64,000 nucleotides of DNA. Source: Euborellia annulipes. Its lineage: Eukaryota > Arthropoda > Insecta > Dermaptera > Anisolabididae. Numbering within the stretch: position 1 is the first letter of the stretch; each line of letters begins with the position of its first letter. A program made the translations under genes and the position numbers. Shown here piece by piece: positions 44,934 to 56,003 of the stretch. The stretch is from contig JAKCPI010005203.1 in the NCBI GenBank assembly GCA_023213315.1, positions 1-64,000 of the forward strand, written 5' to 3'. The notes under the pieces were generated by a model. It ran no database searches and was not told where the DNA came from. It worked only from the letters and a program-made list of their open reading frames with translations.

Positions 44934-45660
44934 GTCTTTGACTAAGTCACATCGATAAGTTTAAAGTAATATCACAAAAGTGTAGCCAAGTTATAGTAAT
45001 ACCAAGAATGATATATGGTATATAATACCTATAAAAAATCCAATATATTTTGAAAATTTTATCTGGTATTTTTTTAACTTAACTAACGCTCCTTCTCTTT
45101 GAATTTTGTAAGTGTAAAACTGAAGGCGAATTTTTTTTATCAGTGAATTGAAATTCCTAGCTTATTCATTTCAAGCAATTTTTTTTCTTACAATGCATGT
45201 ATAGTGGTAGGGTAGGGAGGCATGTGAATAGGTGTAATATAAAAGGAAGAAAAAAAATAATTTTCGAATGTATATTTTAAATAAGAAAAAACTATTAATT
45301 TTCTTTTTTCTCTGTTAAAGAAAATTTATATGTAATTAGATCTTGTAATAAATTCCTTTTCCAAACCACACATAAATTGTTATAGTCCCACTACCACAAG
45401 CCACAACCACAACTTAAAATAATTCTCTTAAGGTGGAACGAAGGTCATCTTAATAGTTGTAGTAGATAGATAGATCCCTTGTGAGAAAGCAGAAGCGCCT
45501 GTTAATTAGGCAACCCGCCAGTATTAGCAGAATGGACCTCAACTTGCACACTCTCTCATCCCAATCATATTCCTTTCTCTATTATGTGAAATTCATTAGA
45601 TAAAAATATATTTTTTTTTTTAATAATAAAATAGAGAATAAATTAATCTTAGTAAATTGA
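44934..45660. promoter_or_regulatory. Non-coding; cluster of Runx-type ACCACA sites at 45.36-45.42 kb
   Basis: At 45,364-45,413 the sequence has AAACCACAC, TACCACAAGCCACAACCACA, that is four RACCACA/CCACA-type cores within 50 bp. It is followed by a complex stretch to 45,560 with CTGTTAATTAGGCAAC. Runt-domain binding to ACCACA is established. Use as an enhancer here is inference. Confidence 0.3.
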
Positions 45661-45786
45661 TTCATGCTTAAAATTGCTACACAGAGACAGACCATTTTGC
45701 GGGGCTCACTTTTAATTTTTTGACATGATCGCAATACTTTCTATCTCTATATATTTCATATATATAGGATAAGAGAAAGTGAAAAA
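45661..45786 (+). repeat. Family A 3' end fragment
   Basis: It has AGAGACAGACCATTTTGCGG, TTTTTGACATGAT and the terminal hairpin ACTTTCTATCTC ... GATAAGAGAAAGT. Confidence 0.7.
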
Positions 45787-46419
45787 AGTTACTTTATTTA
45801 AAAGATTTCAATAGAAAAGGAAAAATGCAAAATGTAAGGATCTTCAACATGACACTGAATAAAGAATTCAATTAAAAAAAAATAAAATGCAGCAACGCGA
45901 GTCTTTTTGGAATTATTGGAAATGAAATTTTATGAGTTTGACTTTGTTCGATGATTTTCCATTAATAAATGTCTGCTTGCTGTTAAAAAGCAGAGAATGA
46001 AGGACTCTGAGGTCTGATAACCCGACATAAAGTATTCATTTTAATGGAGTGTAAGAATGGAGGAAAAAAGTCTCTCTCTCTTTTTTTTTCTCCCCTCAGG
46101 GAGGACAAAAACTACGCGACGATGATATGCCGCAAGGATTTTCTTTTAATAAAAAGAAGAAAAAAAAAATTGTATCTTTAAAAAGAGAGGGAAAAAAAGG
46201 AATAGAAATGAATGAGAAATTTTCAAGAGCTAGAGAAAATTAATTAATAATAATGGTTCGTCAAAAAAATTATTATTAATATTTTTTTTTCAAATTTAAT
46301 GAAAAAAATCTTTATGGATATGTTAGCATATATTGATACCACTTTAAGATCAGTTATCTCCTTTAAAAAGAAATTGTAAAATACAAAACGAATGGAACAT
46401 CGTAGCCAGCAGAGCCGGA
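45787..46419. other. AT-rich non-coding stretch
   Basis: A (CT)n plus poly-T tract lies at 46,073-46,092. Nothing else is recognised. Confidence 0.5.
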
Positions 46420-46645
46420 TTACCCATTAGGCGGAGTAGGCGATCGCCTATGGGCCACACGCTTTTTAGGGGTCCCTCAACATTAGATTTTTTTTTTAAA
46501 CTATTTTTCGGCATCTGAGGTCATTTAGACCCCGTTTTATTAAATTTTATTTAAATTTATGGTAGCCAACCAATTCAATTGAAATTAATTTTTGTCGCGG
46601 ATGTGAACCCACGACCCTAAAAAAGTAAAAGTGGCAAGCATCGTA
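46420..46645 (-). mobile_element. Repeat end plus SINE group 1, minus strand
   Basis: The stretch 46,420-46,480 (CATTAGGCGGAGTAGGCGAT CGCCTATGGGCC) resembles a common transposon terminus. From about 46,503 the SINE group 1 tail TTCGGCATCTGAGGTCATTT follows, with a minus-strand B-box GTGGGTTCACATCC. Confidence 0.55.
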
Positions 46646-46976
46646 GGGGAGTGTATATATAATTATTTTTCAGGAGGGGATCAAGGGTGAGGAGTCCGAA
46701 CTCATTTTTGAAGATTTACCTCCTCCCCTTTTTTTATAAAAATTTTAAAATTACATAATGTTTTATTGAATGGAAAATTCTTTATGAAAATTTTTAAAAT
46801 GGATAGATGTGATTGATATCACCGATCGAGACTGAGTCACATTCACAATGAGGACTCTATCGATAGCCTATCTTGTAGATTTACTACGGAGTAAAAGTGG
46901 GGCCCATCCTAAGTCTGATAATTTGAACCATCAGACTTCTAAAAATACATACATCAGAGAAATGTACGAGGGCAGG

Positions 46977-47370
46977 TCAATTTGAATTTCCCGCCTAATA
47001 ACTGAAATGGCAACACTGCTCCTATCAGCAGGCAACTATCAGCTGACTCCTGTCGAAATTTGAACCAGCTGGGTCTTTTAGTTTTTGTTTGACATCCATT
47101 AATAGCAGACTACCTCGTGATTTGAGAAGACAATGCAGGACAATGCAAGGGTGCACACATGTGCAGTTTCCATGGCAAAAATTCAAGAATTGGGATACGA
47201 ATTGCTCCATCATCCGCCCCGAGTGACTAATTCTTGTTTCCAAACCAGAAGGAAAAATGGCTCGGCGGAGAGATTTGACTCCACGATGAAATCATCTCAC
47301 AAACAAATACATATTGATGTCTTCGACAAATCTTATTTTTAGGAGGATAAAAAAATTGGAGAAACGTTGG
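46977..47370 (+). pseudogene. Mariner transposase relic
   Basis: The left end TACGAGGGCAGGTCAATTTG looks like a mariner terminus after TA. From 47,133 a frame reads QDNARVHTCAVSMAKIQELG, the segment with the second catalytic Asp. It continues YELLHHPP, and then the segment that should carry the third Asp is lost. Later pieces in shifted frames (ERFDS, FDKSYF, then KLEKRW-like) match the mariner C-terminus. Most of the N-terminal half is deleted. The right terminus is replaced by a hammerhead-like retroelement end at about 47,371. Confidence 0.75.
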
Positions 47371-47379
47371 AAAATTGTT

Positions 47380-47556
47380 GACGTTTCGATCGCGAACAAA
47401 GAACAATTACTTATAAGGATGAGTGTATTTTAATGAAAACAGAAATTATAATTTAAATTCCAGAAAGGATTGTCTGAAAGCTTTGATTTAAGTCTCTTTC
47501 ATGAACACCGATCTGTGTCTGACTTGAGGAAGGGGGCTGCTGACGTACTAAACGTT
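47380..47556. ncRNA. Inverted pair of worn hammerhead-like ends
   Basis: The minus copy (47,380-47,394) has only CGATCGAAACGTC. The plus copy (47,523-47,556) has CTTGAGGAAGGGGGCTGCTG and CTAAACGTTTAC, followed by an AAATAGAG/TTTTTGCTTTTTATCC tail. Both are decayed. Confidence 0.35.
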
Positions 47557-48464
47557 TACAAGAAATTAAATAGAGTTTTTGCTTTTTATCCAATTTCCCA
47601 TCCTATTTCTTGTAAATAGTTGAAGAAAAAACTGTCACATCAATCATCATTATTAATAAGAATATCATCCAACTTAACATGAACAACGTGAAAACTTATT
47701 TAAAGATATTTCAAGGTGTAAGAAAATTTATAATCAAAGACAAGGAAGGATAGAAAATGAAGAAAGTTTTAACCTTCTCCTTTAACATCAAGGGTTTTTT
47801 TTAAGTGAGTAAAAACTAAAAGAAAAAAAGTTTTAAGAGAAATTCCAGACAGCTATAGAAAAACTTATGCATTCGAAACTCCTTTGAAAGAAAAAAAAAT
47901 CCCTTCATGTTTATATGTAACGAGAATTGAATTGTACAATAAGTCAAGGGCGTAGAGGAAAAAGCTTAAGAGAAAAGAAAAAGTAGGACTCATGTGAAAT
48001 AAATTGAGGGCAGGAGTTGAAAGAACTAATGACATGTCGAGTTCAAAATATCAACACTCGAATAAAACAAGCAAATAAAATAAAAAAAAACTTTAGAAGT
48101 AAATAAACAGGTATATCAAGTATAACACACAATCTTTTCTTACTATTATAAAGTTTCCTTTAAATATAAAAAAATATAAATATGTAGTCAAAATGTATGT
48201 AGGCCTATGGAAAAATTTTTTGGCACGCTCTGAGAGGAAATCTAATTGTTCAAATTGATTCTTTCGAACACGTGAAGTGTTCTCTCCATATTCAGTATTG
48301 ATTTCATTTTGAAAATTACATTCTTTATTTATTTATTTATATTTTTGATATTTATTTATTATTTCATTTTAATTAATAAAATTAAATAAGAAAATTAAAA
48401 AAAAAAATTATTATATATTTTTTCAATGTTTATAAACGATGTTACACCTGGATATAATAATGGT
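47557..48464. other. AT-rich non-coding stretch
   Basis: Nothing recognisable is seen apart from A- and T-rich runs. Confidence 0.5.
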
Positions 48465-48664
48465 ATAATTCTAAAATTTCTATGTAGTTTCTTTCAGGAG
48501 CATGCGCTATAAGACGGGGGCTGCTTAGGAATTGTTGGAAGAATAAAATGTCTCTTCTATGAATTGGTGGTTTGATTGTTATTCTTTCAACAATTAATTC
48601 CTAAGAATCTTATGTCCTACAGCGCATGCACCTGAAAGAAACTACATAGAAATTTTAGAATTAT
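48465..48664. mobile_element. Palindromic MITE with 55-bp inverted ends
   Basis: The ends ATAATTCTAAAATTTCTATG ... and the complement span about 55 bp each (AGTTTCTTTCAGGAGCATGC against GCATGCACCTGAAAGAAACT). The inner part is also partly complementary. A flanking TA is compatible with a Tc1/mariner-like target. Confidence 0.75.
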
Positions 48665-48758
48665 ATTTTTTTCTTTAGAAAAACTCTCTTGACTTTGGCT
48701 TTAAATATTAATACGTATAGGCAAATAAAATACTTTTGAAAGATTTCATAATTTAAGG

Positions 48759-48990
48759 CAGTGATTCCCAAACTGTGCGCCGCGGCGCCCTGGGGCACCA
48801 CTGTTCTCTTAGGGCACGGTGAAAATTTTCTATTTGAAATATGTTACTAGAACCAGTGTAAATTTGACCAGCATTTTACGATCATATAAGCTGTACTGAA
48901 TTCGAAATGAAGAAAAACTATTAGTAACATAAGGTTTGTCCTGAGATTTGACATGGAAAATTCTGATATGTTAAGGGCGCCGAACCCCTG
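48759..48990. mobile_element. hAT-type MITE with perfect 8-bp duplication
   Basis: The left end is CAGTGATTCCCAAACTGTG and the right end GCCGAACCCCTG. The flanks ATTTAAGG (48,751-48,758 and 48,991-48,998) are identical. CAGTG...CCCAAAC termini are characteristic of hAT elements. Confidence 0.9.
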
Positions 48991-48998
48991 ATTTAAGG

Positions 48999-49283
48999 GA
49001 TTAATAAGAGTTTTATTTAACTGCCTACATCATCTTTTATTTAATAATTATCTATTTAATGCCCTGTGTGCTTATAAGGTGTGTTTATAAGTTTCCTGAT
49101 ATTTCAAAAAAGTGGACCTATTTTCTCATTCATATCCATGTATAATAACGGAACTGAAATCCAACCATACTATTTATTTTAATACCTAATTGCACTTTTC
49201 GAATTAATTTATTCATGGGTTACTGTTATCACTGATTATCACAGTTTAGTGACCAAACTCGAACATAATTTTTTAAGTTGTTG
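48999..49283. other. Non-coding spacer before exon
   Basis: AT-rich sequence without recognised elements. It would lie within the intron downstream of the minus-strand exon. Confidence 0.5.
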
Positions 49284-49291
49284 TCACTCAC

Positions 49292-49524
49292 CATTCCAGG
49301 GACGGCAGCAAGCCAGTGTCGCAGCACAGCAGCAGCTGCAGGGTCGGGAGGTGGTACTGTCCCCGTTGCTGTACATTGACGCACCAATGCTGCCAGATGT
49401 GTTGCCGCTTCAGCAAGAGGTGCTGCATTTGCCGCTGCAGCTAAAGCTGTTGGTGATGGTGATGGAGTGGGTGACGACGGCGGCACCGTCTCCCCCAAAG
49501 CAGCATTTGGATCTAACTTTGCAC
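49292..49524 (-). CDS. Internal exon of an unidentified minus-strand gene
   Basis: A strong acceptor (pyrimidine/GT-rich tract then CTTTACAG) precedes 49,524, and a consensus donor GTGAGTGA starts at 49,291. The 233 nt equal 2 bases plus 77 whole codons, so the exon enters in phase 1 and leaves in phase 0 without a stop. The peptide starts AKLDPNAALGETVPPSSPTP. It then has a Ser/Pro run, an Ala-rich segment (LAEAATHLAALVRQCTATG) and PPPDPAAAAVLRHWLAAVPG. Alanine and proline runs use all synonymous codons, which points to selection on protein. The GC content is far above the surroundings. The opposite strand is also open but has a poorer composition. I do not recognise the family. It may be a linker of a transcriptional regulator. 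Confidence 0.6.
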
Positions 49525-49532
49525 CTGTAAAG

Positions 49533-49844
49533 ACACACACAAAAACAAAACGTCTTCATTAATGGCTTTTCTTTTCAAGATAATCGAATGCCAAAATGGG
49601 AGGAAAAAATCTTTTATCGAATATTGGCAAGAAAATTATTTATAAGAAAAAAAATAGACTATTGAAAATAATAATGAGTTTTTTATTTACTTTGGAGAAT
49701 TTTATAAAATCTGCTGTGTATGTATTAATACAAAGGTCAACAAAAATTTTTTTTTTGTTTTCTCTTCTAATGCTGGAATTCTGATCCTACACCGAAAAAC
49801 ACTTAAATTTCCTTTTTTTGCTTTTAAAGTTTGTTTGAGGGGGT
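49533..49844. other. Intron-side sequence upstream of the exon
   Basis: AT-rich, with a poly-T tract near 49,746-49,757. A short plus-strand frame (49,596-49,784) is lysine/isoleucine-rich and not convincing. Confidence 0.5.
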
Positions 49845-50225
49845 GTTTTTGCACCCAACCTCAAAATTTGTGTAGGCCTACTTATTTCAGTTTTCGCTTA
49901 TATATCGTAAACTAAGCATATTTTATACACCATAATAAATTAGAAAGCTGTAGAGCATAAAATTTGCTAAAATCTGGTTGATAAAACGAATTTGCAGACC
50001 CAATATTAACCGAGATACTACCGATCAAAGTTTCTATGTTTTTTTTTTTTTTTTCATTTCGAGAAACTGGACTATTTTCAGTTTTTCATTTATATTTGCA
50101 AACTAAATATATTTTGTGAACTATAATTGTATTGTATTATGGTGCACAAAATATGTTTAGTTTACAAGATATAAAACAAAATAAAAACTGAAAAAAGTCT
50201 AAATTTTGAGATTTTTGCAACCCCC
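49845..50225. repeat. Imperfect palindrome of about 380 bp
   Basis: TTTTTGCACCCAACCTCAAA pairs with TTTTGAGATTTTTGCAACC. TATTTCAGTTTTCGCTTATA and CGTAAACTAAGCATATTTTA pair with the mirror segment at 50,140-50,195. Decayed arms suggest an old MITE. Confidence 0.55.
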
Positions 50226-52428
50226 TCCCATCCCCCCAAGTTAGCACATGGTCCTCGCGGTCAACAATTTTGGATAGGTCTTACAAATTAGAGTCCCTCC
50301 AAATAACCTGTAAAAATTTCTACAAGCAAATGGGGTGGCTCAACACATTATTGATAAATAAATATTGTCCGGTGCCATTATTTTGTCTAACCCCTGAGAC
50401 AAACTTATAAGAAATGAAGCCAAAGACACAAAAAACGTGTTGACTGGTACTGCTACTGTTGATTACAAAGCAAAGGATTTTATGAAGCCCTATTTCATAC
50501 TTTCCCCAGAATTAGTTTAGAGGAATATTTCAAACAATTTTCGGCATAAGGCGTTCTAAAAAATAAAATTGCATGTGCCATGTGTTCTCTAATTTTCAAC
50601 AGTAAAAATGATAAGTATATCAATTAACAAATTAAGTATTTTCCAAATAATTTGTATTTGAAAAGTCAAAAAAATTTATTCTAACAATAGTTCAAAATTT
50701 AAGTTAAAACTGAAAGGTATTTTAAGATATTTTCGAAAAATTTTCTTTTAGTTTAAAAACATCGAAATTAAATCAAAATATTTTGATTTTGGATAAAGAA
50801 ATTTCTCTCAGATTTGAAAGATCATTTCATCCAAATTGGGCGAAAGAAAATAAAATAGTAATATAGAACCATTTTTTTCGTACTCAAGCAGTTTGAAAAC
50901 GTAAATATTCTAAAAGACATTTAAACATGCAAACTTATTAGGGTTTAAGATATAAAAAATAATTATCTAAAGGAAAAAAATATAAATTACATTTAATTGC
51001 AATGATAAAAAAAAGCAGTAATTATTTTTATTCATGTTAATAAGTGTATAGGAACCGTGTAGTAGGCTACTTTAATATCGCGATTTATAGAATAAGTAAT
51101 TATTATCGCACAACGAGACAATAAAATATAATTAATTTGCTACTGTTTCAATTCTTTTTATTAATAACAAAATGTACAATGTTTAATTGTTTAAAAATCA
51201 AAATGATAATAAAAAAATGTCATTGATGTATTTAAAAAAATAATAACAATAAAAAAAGGTATTTTTGTTAAGTTGAATTTTAAAAGTTATTTATTAAAAA
51301 TTATTTTTAAGTAGAAGGGAATAAAATGGACATTGGCCCAGTCTGTCAGAAAAGAAGGCAGAATAAAAATGGATAATGCAAATTAGTGATAGAACAAATT
51401 TCATCTGTCAATTTTTGTTTTCATAAGAAAGGGGTGAAAAATTAAAATGTGAGTTATTCCTGAAATAAAGATTGTGAGAAGAAAAAAAACAAACTAAAAT
51501 GTGAATTTGCTATTTTATTTTCTAAAATTCTAGTTCTAAAATCTAAAAACGTGCTTAAAGGTTAATTATATAATTAATACAATCATTCAAAACGTAAACT
51601 TCAGTGAAGTTAGGTATTTAGAATTAAAAAAATTGTGTCGTTTTCAATAGGCAATATAATAAAAAAGTTCAGCTCTCCCATCTTTCTTTAGCTTATAATT
51701 TTCTTTTCTGGGCAAATTACTTACTACTTAACAAAAATAAAAAAAAAATCAATCCGGCGACCACAAGTGAAATATTAAAAATGAACCAATAGCATAGAGG
51801 CTTCTTCATTTAAAAAATAAAAAATTGCAAAATCCATAAGGTAGCTTTATTAGAATCATAAATTTTTATTTAGAAAAAATGGTCATGAAATTTAATGAGA
51901 AAACAAAATGGGCTCATTTTTCTCAAATACTCAATTTTTTATAGTCAAAACATTATTTTCTTTTTCTTCCATAAAATACATAATAAGCAAGCACTGATCT
52001 TTTCTTCCTATATTCTGAGGGAAAAATAAATAGCCTCTAGCCCTGTATTTTCCCTCTTTTTAACTAGGATTTTGCATATAATGCATGTTTTTTGTTCATT
52101 CCTCTCTTTTTTCGACTTTAGGCGTTTCAACGTGTCAAGGGGTTCGCTTTCCAAGCCATAATTTCAAATGAATCAATAGAAAAAATGGAAAAATAGACAC
52201 AGAGTCTACTTCAGATTCCGAATTGAAATTTTTCAACCAATCATTTAATTTTTTCTTACTATCATTTTCATAAGTGGAATCATAACTTTTTAAGAAGCCA
52301 GAAATGTAGAAAAATGAATTATTTTGTCAATAAATATTTAAAATAGATTCTAAACAAGGCATACTAAATATCATTATCCTTATAATAATATTATTATTAC
52401 TAATATCAAGAAATACAAACATCTTTTT
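50226..52428. other. Long AT-rich non-coding stretch
   Basis: No repeat boundary, open frame or RNA gene could be recognised in these 2.2 kb. It may be unique intronic sequence. Confidence 0.5.
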
Positions 52429-52641
52429 TTTCTCTCACACCACTCCATTTTATTTTCAAATTTTTTGGTCTCTCTCCAGGGTCCATTATCATAAAATTTT
52501 AATTCCTGGTCAAAAATCCCGACTCATAGCCGCATGCCCTCATCATTTGTTAATTTTTTTTATAAAATGTATGAATTTTGTGATAATGGACCCTAGAGAG
52601 GGACCGAAATATTTAATAAATTCAAGTGGTGAGAGAGAAAA
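52429..52641. mobile_element. Palindromic MITE at left edge of repeat complex
   Basis: The arms 52,429-52,493 and 52,582-52,641 are complementary (TCTCACACCACT ... GGTCTCTCTCCAGGGTCCAT against ATGGACCCTAGAGAGGGACC ... AGTGGTGAGAGA). It is non-coding and immediately precedes the 171-bp tandem repeat. Confidence 0.7.
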
Positions 52642-52670
52642 TACTGTTGTTTTTTTTTTTCTCTCCTTAT

Positions 52671-53012
52671 CAAGAGTCGCGGGAGCGACTCGTCGCCGAG
52701 CATGTGAAAAGCAAAAGAAAGCAAAGAAACTCTTAATACTACCATTTAGTTGACATTCCAATAGATGCCAATGGCCCATTGCATTTAGATGGACGAGTCG
52801 TCCCTAGACTATATTATCAAGAATGATTTTAAATCCTTAATCAAGAGTCGCGGGAGCGACTCGTCGCCGAGCATGTGAAAAGCAAAAGAAAGCAAAGAAA
52901 CTCTTAATACTACCATTTAGTTGACATTCCAATAGATGCCAATGGCCCATTGCATTTAGATGGACGAGTCGTCCCTAGACTATATTATCAAGAATGATTT
53001 TAAATCCTTAAT
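52671..53012 (+). repeat. Perfect tandem duplication of 171 bp
   Basis: The two copies (52,671-52,841 and 52,842-53,012) show no difference that I can see. Each holds GAGTCGCGGGAGCGACTC, a 7-bp stem closed by a GGGA (GNRA-type) loop, and TGGACGAGTCGTCC. Absence of divergence means recent duplication, gene conversion or assembly duplication. Confidence 0.85.
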
Positions 53013-53616
53013 AAAAGATAGGGACGTGAAAAAAATTTTTTTGAGAAACTTTTCTCTTTCTGGGCGAATATCTCAAAAAGTTTTTAAGATATCGGAGCCA
53101 AATTTTTTTTATATTAAACTAGAATAAATAAGGATTATTTTGAGCACGAATTCAAAAAAAAATTCCAGTGCCAAACAGAATGGCAGAGGCTCAAAGTTGA
53201 GATTTTGCCGATTTCGGAAGGTCAAAAGTTAGTCTCTTATTTTTCCTTTTTTTTTTTTTTTCTTTTTTTTTCATTCTTTTCTTCAATTTTCAAATTTTTA
53301 GACAAAGCTACAGGTTTCTCTGCTGGACCGATTTGGATGAAATTTAAAATACAAATAGATACTATCAAAAACCCGATACCTTTGATATAAAATTTCATTT
53401 TGGATCAAAAGTGACTTTTTGAGAGGTATTCAAAATTTCAAATTTGTCCTATCTTTAACATGGCGAAAAGACAATTTTGACTATTTTGCTCCCTGATGAC
53501 GTCATCTAGGAACATATCTATTAATATTAGTAATTTTCATCCCTAATGGAATAACAATTTTTAGGATAAATCCATTCAGATAGAAATACAATAGATTAAC
53601 GTGATAAGAAGGAGTG

Positions 53617-54410
53617 CTACCAACATAACAAAAATAAAAATCCTAAAATTTTATAAAATTTGGTGAAATCCTATGTTTATCGTTTCGAATGAATACCAAA
53701 CGAAGTATTTACAATCTACCAACATAACAAAAATAAAAAACCTAAAATTTTATAAAATTTGGTGAAATCCTATGTTTATCGTTTTGAATGGATACCAAAC
53801 GAAGTATTTACATTCTACCAACATAACAAAAATAAAAAACCTAAAATTTTATAAAATTTGGTGAAATCCTATGTTTATCGTTTTGAATGGATACCAAACG
53901 ATGTATTTACATTCTACCAACATAACAAAAATAAAAAACCTAAAATTTTATAAAATTTGGTGAAATCCTATGTTTATCGTTTTGAATGGATACCAAACGA
54001 TGTATTTACATTCTACCAACATAACAAAAATAAAAAACCTAAAATTTTATAAAATTTGGTGAAATCCTATGTTTATCGTTTCGAATGAATACCAAACGAT
54101 GTATTTACATTCTACCAACATAACAAAAATATAAAAAACCTAAAATTTTATAAAATTTAGGGAAATCCTATGTTTATCGTTTTGAATGAATGCCAAACGA
54201 TGTATTTACATTCTACCAACATAACAAAAATAAAAAACCTAAAATTTTATAAAATTTAGGGAAATCCTATGTTTATCGTTTCGAATAGATACCAAACGAT
54301 GTATTTACATTCTACCAACATAACAAAAATAAAAATCCTAAAATTTTATAAAATTTGGTGAAATCCTATGTTTATCGTTTCGAATGGATACCAAACGATG
54401 TATTTATTTT
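53617..54410 (+). repeat. 99-bp minisatellite, eight monomers
   Basis: Monomers start (CTACCAACATAACAAAAATA) at 53,617, 53,716, 53,815, 53,914, 54,013, 54,112, 54,213 and 54,312. Period 99 bp, one of 101 bp. Neighbouring monomers differ by only a few bases (CGTTTCGAATG or CGTTTTGAATG). There are no spacers, so it is not a CRISPR array. Confidence 0.95.
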
Positions 54411-54532
54411 TTACTGTTTGGAATGCATATTAAAAGATCTATTCATGGGATAACTTAATATTTAATAAACCAAAATTAATAAATAATATTTTCATGTAAT
54501 ATTTCACAAAAAGAAGTGAAATCTCAGCCAAA

Positions 54533-54797
54533 AACATCGGAGATGCAAAAAGGGGCGCCTCGCATTATTTTTGCCCAGCGTCGAGGTGAAATCAAAAAAA
54601 TGCGCCTCGCTTTTCTGATTTATATAAAAGCGAGGATATATGAAACAAATAAAATTCTGTAGGGGTTTTATTTAAGTGAAAATATTTCCTCGCTTTTATA
54701 TAAATCAGAAAAGCGAGGCGCATTTTTTTGATTTCACCTCGACGCTGGGCAAAATAATGCGAGGCGCCCCTTTTTGCATCTCCGATGTTTTTGGCTG
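54533..54797. repeat. Terminal palindrome of unit copy 1
   Basis: Arms of about 110-120 bp start TCAGCCAAAAACATCGGAGA and end with the complement, around a loop of about 50 bp. Inner CGCCTCGC and GCGAGGCG steps make it GC-rich. The ends TCAGCC/GGCTGA look like a MITE terminus. Confidence 0.85.
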
Positions 54798-55413
54798 AAT
54801 AAAAGATAGGGACGTGAAAAAATTTTTTTGAGAAACTTTTCTCTTTCTGGGCGAATATCTCAAAAAGGTTTTAAGATATCGGAGCCAAATTTTTTTATAT
54901 TAAACTAGAATAAATAAGGATTATTTTGAGCACAAATTCAAAAAAAAATTCCAGTGCCAAACAAAATGGCAGAGGCTCAAAGTTGAGATTTTGCCGATTT
55001 CGGAAGGTCGATAGTTAGTCTCTTATTTTTCCTTTTTTTTTTTTTTTTTTTTTTTTTCTTTTTCTTTTTTTTTTTTTTTTTTTCAATTTTCAAATTTTTA
55101 GACAAAGCTACAGGTTTCCCTGCTGGACCGATTTGGATGAAATTTAAAATACAAATAGATACTATCAAAAACCCGATACCTTTGATATAAAATTTCATTT
55201 TGGATCAAAAGTGACTTTTTGAGAGGTATTCAAAATTTCAAATTTGTCCTATCTTTAACATGGCGAAAAGACAATTCTAACTATTTTGCTCACTGATGAC
55301 GTCATCTTTGAACATATCTATTAATATTAGTAATTTTCATCCCTAATGGAATAAAAAATTTTAGGATAGATCCCTTCAGATAGAAATACAATAGATTAAC
55401 GTGATAAGAAGTA

Positions 55414-56003
55414 CTACCAACATAACAAAAATAAAAATCCTAAAATTTTATAAAATTTGGTGAAATCCTATCTTTATCGTTTCGAATGGATACCAAACGA
55501 TGTATTTACATTCCACCAACATAACAAAAATAAAAATCCTAAAATTTTATAAAATTTGGTGAAATCCTATGTTTATCGTTTTGAATGGATACCAAATGAT
55601 GTATTTACATTCTACCAACATAAAAAAAATAAAAATCCTAAAATTTTATAAAATTTGGTGAAATCCTATCTTTATCGTTTCGAATGGATACCAAATGATG
55701 TATTTACATTCTACTAACATAAAAAAAATAAAAATCCTAAAATTTTATAAAATTTGGTGAAATCCTATGTTTATCGTTTTGAATGGATACTAAACGATGT
55801 ATTTACATTCTACCAACATAACAAAAATAAAAATCCTAAAATTTTATAAAATTTGGTGAAATCCTATGTTTATCGTTTTGAATAGATACCAAACGATGTA
55901 TTTACATCCTACTAACATAACAAAAATAAAAAACCTAAAATTTTATAAAATTTGGTGAAATCCTGTTTATCGTTTTGAATTAATACCAAATGATGTATTT
56001 ATT
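55414..56003 (+). repeat. 99-bp minisatellite, six monomers
   Basis: Monomers start at about 55,414, 55,513, 55,612, 55,711, 55,810 and 55,909. They carry variants (CCTATCTTTATCG, CATAAAAAAAAT) not found in copy 1, so the two arrays have diverged since duplication. Confidence 0.95.

Larger units (their letters stand above)
53011..54798. mobile_element. Minisatellite-palindrome unit, copy 1
   Basis: This 1,788-bp unit starts ATAAAAGATAGGGACGTGAA and ends TTTTTGGCTGA. It consists of a 600-bp leader with a poly-T run (53,240-53,285), eight 99-bp monomers (53,617-54,410), a linker, and a 265-bp palindrome (54,533-54,797). It has no coding frame. The layout resembles non-autonomous DNA transposons that carry a central minisatellite, such as some Helitron-like elements, but no diagnostic ends are seen. 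Confidence 0.75.

Noticed and set aside
49249..49530. Plus-strand 93-residue frame over the exon
   Set aside because: It is the shadow of the minus-strand exon. Although weak acceptor- and donor-like signals exist on the plus strand, phase and codon variety favour the minus strand.
52671..53012. Centromeric satellite because of the 171-bp period
   Set aside because: Only two copies exist here, with no sequence likeness to primate alpha satellite. The length match is coincidence.
53617..54410. CRISPR-like regular array
   Set aside because: The 99-bp units are contiguous with no unique spacers, lie in a eukaryotic repeat complex, and no cas-like genes are present. It is a minisatellite.
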